Shown piece after piece: positions 1 to 6,954 of a stretch of DNA of 16,927 bases. Location: assembly GCA_036257565.1 (NCBI GenBank), contig DATAFH010000170.1, positions 1-16,927 of the forward strand. Direction: 5' to 3'. This stretch comes from DASSUW01 sp036257565 (lineage in GTDB: Bacteria > Actinomycetota > Thermoleophilia > Solirubrobacterales > Solirubrobacteraceae). The notes beneath the pieces were generated by a model, which was not told the DNA's origin, did not search any database, and saw only the letters and a list, made by a program, of their open reading frames with translations. The translations under genes and the position numbers were made by a program. Positions within the stretch are counted from its first letter, which is position 1, and every line of letters starts with the position of its first letter.

Positions 1-547
1 CGGCGCAGCCGTCGGCGCCCGAGCAGGCGGTGGCCAGGCCGAGGCCGAGCAGGAGCACCGGGAACGCCAGCATGATGTCGAGCGAGCGCGCGATGATCGT
101 GTCGCTCCAGCCCCGGAAGAAGCCGGCGATGAGGCCGAGGACGACGCCGAAGATGACCGACAGGCCGGTGCCGATGAACGCGACGGTGAGCGAGACCTGG
201 GCGCCGTAGAGCACGCGCGCGAAGACGTCGCGCCCGATCGGGTCGACGCCGAACAGATGGTCGCTGCTGGGGCCGGCCGGCAGGCCGAAGTCATCCAGCG
301 CGTCGGTCGACTGCACGTTGGGATCGGGCGCGCCGAGCAGGCGGGAGATCGGCCCCGCGAAGATCGCCACGACGATCAGAACAACGATGAAGCCGAGCGC
401 GACCATGGCGACCTTGTCCTGACGGAAGCGCCGCCAGAACAGCTGCAGCGGCGAGCGGGCGGCGACCGCCTGCTCACCCGCGACGATCTGGTCGAGGCCG
501 CTGTCCTCTGCGTGCAGGAGGTCGCTGGCGCCTGCGCCCGTGCTCAC
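1..547 (-). CDS. ABC transporter permease, DppC/OppC type (3' end beyond window)
   Basis: Inner-membrane permease subunit of a peptide/nickel-type ABC importer; about 182 N-terminal residues are visible and the C-terminal helices lie off the left edge. Translation from GTG at 547 gives a polar N-terminus, then the family's charged segment (LFWRRFRQDKVAMVAL), a first membrane helix (about residues 46-66), the conserved periplasmic motif FGVDPIGRDVFARVLYG, a second helix (VSLTVAFIGTGLSVIFG) and LIAGFFRGWSDTIIARSLDI, the entry to the transport core. The DPIGRDVFARVLYG segment is diagnostic of the DppC/OppC group. It is the first gene of its transcript, since no partner permease lies upstream; DppB and ATPase genes may lie further left or elsewhere. 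The GTG is chosen because homologous sequence begins soon after it; the Shine-Dalgarno is weak. Two cysteines (ACSGADGC) follow the third helix. The substrate cannot be told from this piece. Confidence 0.9.
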   Translation of the reverse strand, partial: MSTGAGASDLLHAEDSGLDQIVAGEQAVAARSPLQLFWRRFRQDKVAMVALGFIVVLIVVAIFAGPISRLLGAPDPNVQSTDALDDFGLPAGPSSDHLFGVDPIGRDVFARVLYGAQVSLTVAFIGTGLSVIFGVVLGLIAGFFRGWSDTIIARSLDIMLAFPVLLLGLGLATACSGADGCA

Positions 548-724
548 CCGATCGCCCGTCGGCTTGATGCTGCGATGGTCAGTTGTACCCCTCTAGCGAG
601 AGCGCGCGATCCCGCGCGCCGAAGCGTCATTTCCCCGTTAAGGTCGGAAAACCTACCCGGTTGCCCGAGCGATCGATCCGGTTCCCGCGCACTGTTCGGT
701 ACGCAGGTCACATCTCTGTTCCCT

Positions 725-744
725 ACCGCGGTGAGAGCCGCGGT
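725..744. repeat. Perfect inverted repeat in the permease/tRNA intergenic region
   Basis: ACCGCGG and CCGCGGT form a perfect 7-bp stem around a 6-nt loop (TGAGAG). It lies in the 251-nt gap between the divergent permease start and the tRNA gene. No T-run follows and no plus-strand gene ends upstream, so an operator or chance palindrome is likelier than a terminator. Nothing else in 548-798 looks like a gene. Confidence 0.35.
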
Positions 745-759
745 TCTTGGCGGGTGAGG

Positions 760-790
760 TTAGCCCTCGGCCGCGGGGAACGATTACGCT
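760..790 (+). promoter_or_regulatory. Possible promoter of tRNA-Arg
   Basis: TACGCT at 785-790 fits the actinobacterial TAnnnT -10 pattern and would place the transcript start at about 797, just before the mature tRNA 5' end at 799. TTAGCC at 760-765 is a weak -35 candidate with 19-nt spacing. This is pattern-based only. Confidence 0.25.
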
Positions 791-798
791 GCGGTTAA

Positions 799-872
<74 letters not shown>

Positions 873-877
873 CTGGC

Positions 878-1429
878 TCAGCGGTCGGGCCGGTCCGGGT
901 AGATGTCGTCGATCGTGGCCAGGGGCTGGTACGGCGCGCCGTCCGCCGCGCGCCGGATCGCCGCCTCGCCGCCCGCCAGGCGGTCGAGGATCGCCACGAC
1001 GCCGCAGATGTCGTGGCCCTCGGCGCGCACCGCCTCGATCGCCTGCACGGTCGAGCCGCCGGTCGTCACCACGTCCTCGACGATCAGGCAGCGCTCGCCC
1101 TGCTCGAGCGGCGGCCCCTCGACCTTCCGCTGCATGCCGTGCTGCTTGGTCTCCTTACGCACGAAGAAGGCCTTCACGTCGGCGCCGCCGGCGAGGGCCG
1201 CGCACGCCGGCGCGTCGGCCCCCATCGTGAGGCCGCCGACCGCCGTCGCCTCCCACTCCGCCGCGTAGCCCGCCACGAGCTCGCCGAGCGCGCCGAAGCC
1301 CGCGGGCCGCAGCACGGCCCGCTTGGCGTCGACGTAGTACGCCGCCGTGGCGCCGGAGGTCAGGGTGACCTCCCCGACCACCAGCGCGTGGCGGCGCAGC
1401 TCCTCGATCAGCGTCTCGCGGGCGGCCAC
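878..1429 (-). CDS. pyrE: Orotate phosphoribosyltransferase
   Basis: Converts orotate plus PRPP to orotidine 5'-phosphate and PPi, the fifth step of de novo pyrimidine synthesis, in the cytosol. The 183-residue product has the usual PyrE length. The orotate/substrate segment TSGATAAYYVDAKRAVLRP sits at residues 24-42, the lysine-rich flexible loop RKETKQHGMQRKVEG at 91-105, and the type I PRPP-binding motif VEDVVTTGGST at 117-127. The GTG start at 1429 shares its G with the TAG stop of the upstream L,D-transpeptidase (TAGTG), so translation is probably coupled. It is the last gene of a four-gene minus-strand group. Other pyrimidine genes are not nearby, which is common for pyrE in actinobacteria. 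Confidence 0.96.
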   Translation of the reverse strand: MAARETLIEELRRHALVVGEVTLTSGATAAYYVDAKRAVLRPAGFGALGELVAGYAAEWEATAVGGLTMGADAPACAALAGGADVKAFFVRKETKQHGMQRKVEGPPLEQGERCLIVEDVVTTGGSTVQAIEAVRAEGHDICGVVAILDRLAGGEAAIRRAADGAPYQPLATIDDIYPDRPDR

Positions 1430-2466
1430 TACGGGTACACGCGCACGACGGTGCCCATCCCGATCCACTCGTAGATCGACCACGCGTCCGGGATCGGCAC
1501 GCGCAGGCAGCCATGGCTCGCGTTGTAGGGCGGCACGGAGTGGTATCCATGGATCGCGTAGCCGCCGATGAAGTACGACGAGTGCACCATGCCGTGCGAG
1601 TTCGTGCCCGGCGACTTGCGGTAGACACGGAAGCGCCCGAGCACGGTCGGCGTGGCCGGTGAGCCCGTCGACGTGTGGTAGATGCGGCGCACGTTCCGGC
1701 CCTCGATCAGCGCGAGCACCTGGCGCGAGATGTCGGCCTCCACATGCCGCCCGTCGCCGGGATGGCGGACGTGGAACCGCCCCTTCCCACGCAGCACGTC
1801 GCGCACGATGTCCCGCGTGGCGGAGTACGTGCGCGGCAGCCCGCGGACCTTGCGGTAGGCCATCACCGCACGCGCCGTCGCGCTGTCGTAGACGCCGCCG
1901 CGCGACGTGACGTAGTGCAGCTTGGCGAGCCCCTTCTGGAACAGGCGCACCATCGTCTGCGAGCTCAGGTCCGGCTGGAGCACGGCCAGCCACGTCGCCG
2001 CCGGCGCCACGGCCAACTGCGGCGTCCGCAGATGGACCGCGCGCACCTTGATCGGGCCCGCGCGCCGGGCGCGATAGGCGGTCTCGAACGCGCCGGCCCG
2101 CCCGCCCTGGACGGGACGCAGGCGCTTGCGCACCCGGTGGATCACGCGGCCCCTGCGCACCAGGCGCACCTCCACCTGCTGGGCGGCGGCGAACGGGCGC
2201 ACGAGGCCGGACACGCGGAACTTCTCGCGCGTGAGCGCCACGCGACGCTCGCCGTCGCGGTGCACCTTCTCGAGCTTGAGCTTCATCGTCCCCTTGGCCG
2301 ATGGCGACGTGGCCGGCGGCGGCACCTGGGCTCCGGAGACGGCCGGCAGCAGCGTGAGCGCGGTCAGGCCGGTAACCGCCGCGCACGCGGCACGGCCCGC
2401 ATGGCGGCCAGCGACAGGACGAGCGTCGTCGTGACGCTGGCGGCGATGAGCAGCAGGAATCCCCAC
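1429..2466 (-). CDS. Secreted L,D-transpeptidase (YkuD) with peptidoglycan-binding-like domain
   Basis: Extracytoplasmic enzyme expected to form 3-3 cross-links in peptidoglycan or anchor proteins to it. The product is 345 aa. Residues 1-25 are Arg/His-rich and 26-46 hydrophobic, ending PAVSGA before QV, consistent with a secretion signal. A beta-rich segment (about 60-150) is followed by a peptidoglycan-binding-1-like region (165-228, with VRLFQKGLAKLHYV and ATARAVMAYRKVRGLP) and the YkuD catalytic domain (about 245-345). The catalytic motif is complete: His306 (AIHGYH) and SHGCLR with His318 and nucleophile Cys320. The GTG at 2466 is chosen because a perfect AAGGAG lies 8 nt upstream and no other ATG or GTG retains the signal. 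This start is 103 nt inside the preceding protease gene. An internal ATG near 2286 would lose the signal peptide. Confidence 0.9.
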   Translation of the reverse strand: MGIPAAHRRQRHDDARPVAGRHAGRAACAAVTGLTALTLLPAVSGAQVPPPATSPSAKGTMKLKLEKVHRDGERRVALTREKFRVSGLVRPFAAAQQVEVRLVRRGRVIHRVRKRLRPVQGGRAGAFETAYRARRAGPIKVRAVHLRTPQLAVAPAATWLAVLQPDLSSQTMVRLFQKGLAKLHYVTSRGGVYDSATARAVMAYRKVRGLPRTYSATRDIVRDVLRGKGRFHVRHPGDGRHVEADISRQVLALIEGRNVRRIYHTSTGSPATPTVLGRFRVYRKSPGTNSHGMVHSSYFIGGYAIHGYHSVPPYNASHGCLRVPIPDAWSIYEWIGMGTVVRVYP

Positions 2467-3272
2467 CAGGGCAGCTCCTTCGTGAAGCCGAACGAGATCG
2501 AGTTGTGGAACGCGTGCAACATGATGCACGGAAGCAAGGATGCCGTGCGCCAGAGCACGAGGCACAACGCAACGCCGAAGAGGCTGAGCACGAGCACGCC
2601 GACCAGGTCGCCGCTCGGAAGATGGACGAGGCCGAAGATGCCGCCGGTGATGATGGCGCCGAGCGCGACGTTCGTCCGCTCGGCGAGGACGCGGAACATG
2701 AACCCGCGGAAGAAGAACTCCTCCGCGAGCGGCGCCACGACGCAGGTCATCACCCCGAACCCGATCAGCACGGACAGCGAGTCCTCGGCCTTGAGGTCGG
2801 TGACGATGTCCTGCTCCTCGGGGTTGCCGAACGCGATGCCGACCACGATCGCGGCCATCCAGAACGCGCCGTACGCGGCGAGCGTCCAGCCGATCGCCGG
2901 GCGCAGCGCTGAGGGGATCCGCAAACCGAAGGTCTCGGGCGACAGCCGGCCGGCGAGCCACCAGACGGTGAGGATCGACGCGGCGATCAGCAGCGCGTCC
3001 TGGACGAGCGTGAGGCCGATCGTGAGGCCGTCGGAGTCGTCGAGGCTGGTGGCGTCGCCGCCGCCGAGCCCGATCGCCACCCCGACGAGGATGCCGGCCG
3101 CGAGGACGCCGACGAACGCGCCCAGCACCGCGGCGAACGGCGCCCACACCGGCACGCCGACGAGCGGCAGCTCCCCCTCGCGCGGTTCCTCGGGGACCGG
3201 TGCGCCGTCCGGCAGCTCGGGCCGCAGCGGCGGCGGTCCCGGGTGCTGGAAGGAGGGCGGGACGCTCGTCAT
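2364..3272 (-). CDS. CPBP family (CAAX protease/Abi-like) intramembrane metalloprotease
   Basis: A 302-aa polytopic membrane protein of the CPBP/Rce1-like family. A proline-rich cytoplasmic N-terminus (1-40) precedes about seven or eight hydrophobic segments. The family motifs are all present: EEFFFRG with Glu184, Glu185 and Arg189; FGLVH with Phe213 and His217; and HAFHN with His253 and Asn257. These are the expected catalytic and metal-site residues, so it should be active. In bacteria such proteins act in peptide processing, immunity to bacteriocins or envelope regulation; the substrate here is unknown. ATG at 3272 follows the HAD stop by 14 nt with a poor Shine-Dalgarno, suggesting an operon. 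Its last about 34 codons overlap the signal-peptide region of the transpeptidase gene in another frame. Confidence 0.92.
   Translation of the reverse strand: MTSVPPSFQHPGPPPLRPELPDGAPVPEEPREGELPLVGVPVWAPFAAVLGAFVGVLAAGILVGVAIGLGGGDATSLDDSDGLTIGLTLVQDALLIAASILTVWWLAGRLSPETFGLRIPSALRPAIGWTLAAYGAFWMAAIVVGIAFGNPEEQDIVTDLKAEDSLSVLIGFGVMTCVVAPLAEEFFFRGFMFRVLAERTNVALGAIITGGIFGLVHLPSGDLVGVLVLSLFGVALCLVLWRTASLLPCIMLHAFHNSISFGFTKELPWWGFLLLIAASVTTTLVLSLAAMRAVPRARRLPA
2475..2480 (-). promoter_or_regulatory. Shine-Dalgarno for the L,D-transpeptidase, inside the CPBP protease gene
   Basis: AAGGAG on the minus strand, 8 nt before GTG at 2466. It is the best ribosome-binding site noticed in the window and decides the transpeptidase start despite the long overlap with the upstream gene. 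Confidence 0.65.
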
Positions 3273-3286
3273 GTACCCAGTAGAGG

Positions 3287-3976
3287 CTATTGGCAGAGGG
3301 CGGGGAGCTCGGCCAGCGACGCGATCACCCGTACGCCGAGCGGGCCGCTCGGCAAGCCGTCCCGGGCCACGAGCACGGCACGCAGGCCGGCGGCGAGGGC
3401 GCCGGCCGCGTCCGCCTCGGGCGAGTCGCCGACGTGCAGCGCCGCGTCCGCGGGCGCACCGGCGAGCTCGAGCGCGCGGTCGAAGATCGCGCGGTCGGGC
3501 TTGGCGGCGCCGATCTCGGCCGAGGCCACCGCGCCGTCGACGAGCGCCGCCAGCCCGGTCTCCACGAGCCGCTCGTGCAGCGAGTGGTCCCAGTTGGAGA
3601 CGACGATGATCCGCAGGCCGAGGGCGCGCAGCGCGCGCAGGGCGGGCGGCGCGTCGGGGTAGGCGTGGAAGCGCAGGGAGTCGAGCAGCGCAGCGGTCAG
3701 CACGCCGACCGGCGCCGACACACCGAGGGCCGGGCGCATCGCCTCGGCGCTGCGGCGGCGCAGGTGCGCGAGCGAGCCGGCGTCGCGGCCTTCGTGCAGG
3801 TGCGCCCGGTAGAACGCGATCTCGGCCCGGATGGCGTCCTCGGCGGCCGCCTCGGAGACCTCGATCCCGTGCCGGTCGCGCAGGACGGCCCGCAGGCGCG
3901 GCGCCGGCGGCTCGAAGTGCACGAGCGTGCCGAGCGCATCGAGGAGCACCGCCTGGATAGCCTGCGCCACCCTCAT
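3287..3976 (-). CDS. HAD-superfamily hydrolase with altered motif I
   Basis: A 229-aa cytosolic HAD-fold protein with a helical cap (about 22-105). Motif I is LLDALGT with nucleophile Asp13; motif II is VVSNWD (Ser127); motif III is AAKPD (Lys159); motif IV is HVGDSPEADAAGA (Asp184 and following acids). The position two residues after the nucleophile, normally the general acid Asp in phosphatases, is Leu15. Haloacid dehalogenases and some diverged HAD proteins also lack that Asp, so phosphatase activity should not be assumed. It is the first gene of the minus-strand group leading to pyrE. Its ATG (3976-3974) overlaps the start codon of the divergent MscS gene. GTG at 3970 is an alternative start. 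The substrate is not recognisable. Confidence 0.88.
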   Translation of the reverse strand: MRVAQAIQAVLLDALGTLVHFEPPAPRLRAVLRDRHGIEVSEAAAEDAIRAEIAFYRAHLHEGRDAGSLAHLRRRSAEAMRPALGVSAPVGVLTAALLDSLRFHAYPDAPPALRALRALGLRIIVVSNWDHSLHERLVETGLAALVDGAVASAEIGAAKPDRAIFDRALELAGAPADAALHVGDSPEADAAGALAAGLRAVLVARDGLPSGPLGVRVIASLAELPALCQ

Positions 3977-4727
3977 GAATCTAGGCGCATTCGAGGCCTC
4001 GGCCGAGGACTGGGCGGTTGCGGCCGTCGTCATTGTCGTCGCGCTGCTCGCGGTGTTCGCGGTCGACCGCTGGCTGCGGCGGCGCGAGTTCTCGCGCGAG
4101 ACCGACACGCGCCTGCGCTTCGTGCGCCGCCTCACCTACGCGGCAATCCTCCTGACCGGCCTCGCGCTGGCGCTCTCCCAGTTCGACGGCGTCAACCGGA
4201 TCGCCGCCAGCGTCCTGGCGTCGGGCGTCGTGGCCGCAGCGATCATCGGCTTCGCCGCCCGCCAGACGCTCGCGAACGTCGTCGCCGGGGTGATGCTGGC
4301 GATCACGCAGCCTCTCCGGGTCGGCGACTGGGTGCGGTTCGAGGACCACTACGGGATCGTCGAGGACGTCCGCCTCAACTACACGGTCCTCCGCAAGGCC
4401 GGCGACGAGCGCGTGGTGATCCCGAACGAGAAGCTCGCCTCCGGCGTGCTCGTCAACGAGACGCTGGCCGTCGACGCGGTGGGCATGGACGTGGCGGTCT
4501 GGATTCCGCCCGCCGCCGACGCCGCGCGGGCCGTCGCCGTGCTGCGCGAGGTTGCCGGCGCCGACGTCACGGTCGCCGAGACGGTGCCGTGGGGCGTTCG
4601 CCTCGCCGTCGGCAGCGACCGCGTGGCCCCCGCCGATCGCGCCGCGCACGAGGCGGACCTGCGCTCGCGCTGCCACGCGCGCCTGCGCGAGGAAGGCCTG
4701 TTGGAGGGTTTCGGCTCGCCGAAGTGA
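3975..4727 (+). CDS. Small-conductance mechanosensitive channel (MscS family)
   Basis: A 250-aa channel subunit that would open on membrane tension to release solutes during hypo-osmotic shock. There are three membrane helices: about 12-33, 52-70 and the Gly/Ala-rich pore helix 78-112 (ASGVVAAAIIGFAARQTLAN). The MscS beta-domain follows with RVGDWVRF (115-122), GIVEDVRLNYTVLR (127-140) and VVIPNEKL (147-154), then an alpha/beta C-terminal domain. Its length is close to minimal MscS. The ATG at 3975 shares two bases with the ATG of the divergent HAD gene. A TAGCCT at 3958-3963 could be a -10 giving a leader of only about 5 nt. It is followed by the PBP gene after 43 nt. A turgor valve agrees with the trehalose genes elsewhere in the window. 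Confidence 0.92.
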   Translation: MNLGAFEASAEDWAVAAVVIVVALLAVFAVDRWLRRREFSRETDTRLRFVRRLTYAAILLTGLALALSQFDGVNRIAASVLASGVVAAAIIGFAARQTLANVVAGVMLAITQPLRVGDWVRFEDHYGIVEDVRLNYTVLRKAGDERVVIPNEKLASGVLVNETLAVDAVGMDVAVWIPPAADAARAVAVLREVAGADVTVAETVPWGVRLAVGSDRVAPADRAAHEADLRSRCHARLREEGLLEGFGSPK

Positions 4728-4730
4728 AGC

Positions 4731-4736
4731 TATCCT
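4731..4736 (+). promoter_or_regulatory. Possible -10 element upstream of the PBP gene
   Basis: TATCCT lies in the 43-nt gap after mscS, 34 nt before the PBP start. The same hexamer occurs upstream of the response regulator at 10866-10871. There is no convincing -35. Confidence 0.25.
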
Positions 4737-4770
4737 GGGTGGTTCGCGCCGCCCCCGCGACCGCCCTCCC

Positions 4771-6933
4771 ATGAGCCGCTCGCAACGCTACAGGCGACGC
4801 CGCCGCGGCAGCGGTCGCCACCGGTCCCAAGCCCTCCTCGCCCTGATGGTCGTCGTGATCATCGCAGGCATCGGTGGGCTCTCGGTCGTGGGCTGGGTCG
4901 TCGCCACCGCCGCCTCGGCGCCCGAGCTCAACTCGCTCAAGCCGCGCGACCCCGGCTCGAACACCGAGGTGCTGGCCGCCGACGGGACCCGGCTCGGCTT
5001 CATCTCGGCCGACGAGCTCAGCCGACCGGTCCCCGGCAAGGCGCTGCCCAAGGTGCTGCGCGACGCGACGGTCGCGATCGAGGACGAGCGCTTCTACCGC
5101 CACCAGGGCGTCGACTACGAGGGCATCGTGCGCGCGGCGGTCGAGAACTTCGCCAGCCGCGAGACCGTGCAGGGCGGCTCGACGCTGACGATGCAGCTGG
5201 TCAAGAACCTGTACACGGCCGACCGCTCACGCTCCGGCCTGGCCGGCTACCAGCGCAAGATCCGCGAGGCGAAGCTCGCCGAGGAGCTCGAGAACGAGCA
5301 CAGCAAGGACTGGATCCTCGAGCGCTACCTCAACACCGTGCCGTACGGGACCGTGGGGGGCCAGACCGCGATCGGCGCGGAGGCCGCGGCGCGCATCTAC
5401 TTCAACAAGCGCGCGAAGAAGCTCAAGCTCCACGAGGCCGCGCTGCTCGCCGGCCTGCCGCAGGCCCCGTCGCTGTACTCGCCGATCACGAACGGCGCCG
5501 GCGCCAAGCGCCGACGCAACGCGGTGCTGGCCAAGATGGCCGAGCTCGGCATGGTCAGCGAGGAGGCGGCGCGCAAGGCCATGCGGCGGGGGCTCCACCT
5601 CGACCCCTCCGACTACTTCAGCCGCCGCCGCGAGAGCTACTTCTTCGACTACGTCAAGGACGAGCTGATCAAGCAGTATGGGCCGAAGACCGTCAAGCTC
5701 GGCGGGCTCGTCGTGCACACGACGATCCACCTCGACATGCAGGAGAAGGCGCGCGAGGCGATCAGCTCGCAGATGGGCGACATCGGGCCCTCGTCGGCGC
5801 TCGTCACGCTCAACCCGCGCAACGGCTACATCCTCGCGATGGCCTCCTCCGGCGACTACGCGGACTCGAAGTTCAACCTCGCGGCCCAGGGCGAGCGCCA
5901 GCCCGGCTCCTCGTTCAAGACGATGGCGCTGATGACCGCGCTGCGCAACGGCGTGAACCCGAGCTCGACTCGCTACACGTCGGTCTCCCCCACGCGCATC
6001 AACGACCCACGCTACGGTCCGCCGTTCGAGGTCAAGACGTACGGCGGTACGAGCGGCGGCAGCATGAACCTCGTCGAGGCGACGATCCGCTCCGACAACT
6101 CGGTCTACATCCAGCTCGCGCTCGACGTCGGGCCCGACAAGGTCGCCGAGACGGCGGTCGACATGGGCATCAGGGCCGAGCACGTGCACGGGTACCCCGC
6201 CGAGTCGCTCGGCGGCCTCGAGGAGGGCGTCTCCCCGCTCGAGATGGCCACGGCGTACGCGACGATCGCCTCCGGGGGCTACCGCAACCGGCCGACCGCG
6301 ATCACGAAGGTCGAGTTCCCCGGCAAGCCGAAGGTCAAGCTCCCGCGCCGCTGGCGCGTCAACCGGACGAAGGTCTTCGAGGACGGGATGACTTACGAGG
6401 CCACGAAGATCCTGCAGCAGAACATCCAGCGCGGCACCGGGACGCGGGCGTCGACCGGCTGCCCGGCGGCGGGCAAGACCGGCACGACCGACCGCAACAC
6501 CGACGCGTGGTTCGCCGGCTTCACGCCGCGCTTGTCGACCGCCGTCTGGGTCGGGTATCCCAACGACCGCACGGAGATGAACGGCCTCTTCTACGGCGGC
6601 AACGTCGACGGCGGCACGTTCCCTGCGGCGATCTGGGGCGCGTACATGAAGTCGATCATCGGCAAGTTCTGCGGCGACTTCCCGCAGCCCACCGTGCCGT
6701 TCAGCTCGTCGCCGTTCTACGGCGAGCACTCGAGCAACGGCGGCCGTTCCCCGACCGACCCCACCGACCCGTACTCCACGCCGCCCACCTCCACGCCCGA
6801 GACCACGCCGGCGCCGGCCACGCCGGCGCCGGCCACGCCGCCGTCGGGCGACGACACCTCGGGCGGCACCCAGTTCGACCCCGAGCAGTACGAGTCGCCG
6901 CCGCAGGGCGATCCGGGCGGCAACGGCGAGTAG
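4771..6933 (+). CDS. Bifunctional class A penicillin-binding protein (glycosyltransferase 51 + transpeptidase)
   Basis: Polymerises lipid II glycan chains and cross-links stem peptides outside the membrane. The product is 720 aa. A basic cytoplasmic N-terminus (1-20) leads into a single anchor helix (21-46). The GT51 domain spans about 65-250 with catalytic Glu104 in EDERFYRHQGVD, then QGGSTLTMQLVKNL (134-147). The transpeptidase domain (about 335-630) has all three penicillin-binding motifs: SSFK with Ser380 and Lys383, SDN at 441-443, and KTG at 569-571. A Pro/Thr/Ser-rich tail (about 655-720) ends the protein, resembling actinobacterial PonA proteins. ATG at 4771 is the first start that includes the basic segment and anchor; it lacks a Shine-Dalgarno. 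infA begins 21 nt after its stop. Confidence 0.95.
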   Translation: MSRSQRYRRRRRGSGRHRSQALLALMVVVIIAGIGGLSVVGWVVATAASAPELNSLKPRDPGSNTEVLAADGTRLGFISADELSRPVPGKALPKVLRDATVAIEDERFYRHQGVDYEGIVRAAVENFASRETVQGGSTLTMQLVKNLYTADRSRSGLAGYQRKIREAKLAEELENEHSKDWILERYLNTVPYGTVGGQTAIGAEAAARIYFNKRAKKLKLHEAALLAGLPQAPSLYSPITNGAGAKRRRNAVLAKMAELGMVSEEAARKAMRRGLHLDPSDYFSRRRESYFFDYVKDELIKQYGPKTVKLGGLVVHTTIHLDMQEKAREAISSQMGDIGPSSALVTLNPRNGYILAMASSGDYADSKFNLAAQGERQPGSSFKTMALMTALRNGVNPSSTRYTSVSPTRINDPRYGPPFEVKTYGGTSGGSMNLVEATIRSDNSVYIQLALDVGPDKVAETAVDMGIRAEHVHGYPAESLGGLEEGVSPLEMATAYATIASGGYRNRPTAITKVEFPGKPKVKLPRRWRVNRTKVFEDGMTYEATKILQQNIQRGTGTRASTGCPAAGKTGTTDRNTDAWFAGFTPRLSTAVWVGYPNDRTEMNGLFYGGNVDGGTFPAAIWGAYMKSIIGKFCGDFPQPTVPFSSSPFYGEHSSNGGRSPTDPTDPYSTPPTSTPETTPAPATPAPATPPSGDDTSGGTQFDPEQYESPPQGDPGGNGE
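6811..6840 (+). repeat. 15-bp tandem duplication in the PBP tail
   Basis: GCGCCGGCCACGCCG occurs twice head-to-tail (6811-6825, 6826-6840), encoding APATP twice within the low-complexity Pro/Thr-rich C-terminus. The unit keeps the frame, so copy number could vary without breaking the gene. Confidence 0.85.
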
Positions 6934-6936
6934 CAG

Positions 6937-6945
6937 TGGTATAAA
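6937..6945 (+). promoter_or_regulatory. Extended -10 promoter directly before infA
   Basis: TGGTATAAA matches the extended -10 consensus (TGn plus TATAAT) at five of six hexamer positions. It is AT-rich amid very GC-rich DNA, 4 nt after the PBP stop codon and 9 nt before the infA TTG. The predicted transcript start at about 6952 leaves only about 3 nt of leader. No -35 is visible, as is usual with extended -10 promoters. Confidence 0.55.
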
Positions 6946-6954
6946 CCGGCCGTC

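Noticed and set aside
257..757. Plus-strand frame opposite the permease N-terminus and the intergenic gap
   Set aside because: The minus strand reads a clear DppC-type permease here; the plus frame is Arg/Ala-rich noise.
1430..2572. PyrE as the C-terminus of a much longer (over 500-aa) fusion protein
   Set aside because: The upstream extension is an out-of-frame reading of the transpeptidase gene; GTG 1429 gives a normal-length PyrE.
1675..3609. Long plus-strand open frame opposite the L,D-transpeptidase and CPBP protease genes
   Set aside because: No recognisable motif; the minus strand contains complete catalytic motifs and a good ribosome-binding site.
6937..6945. TATAAA as an archaeal/eukaryal-type TATA box
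   Set aside because: All genes are bacterial, and its distance from the start fits a bacterial extended -10.
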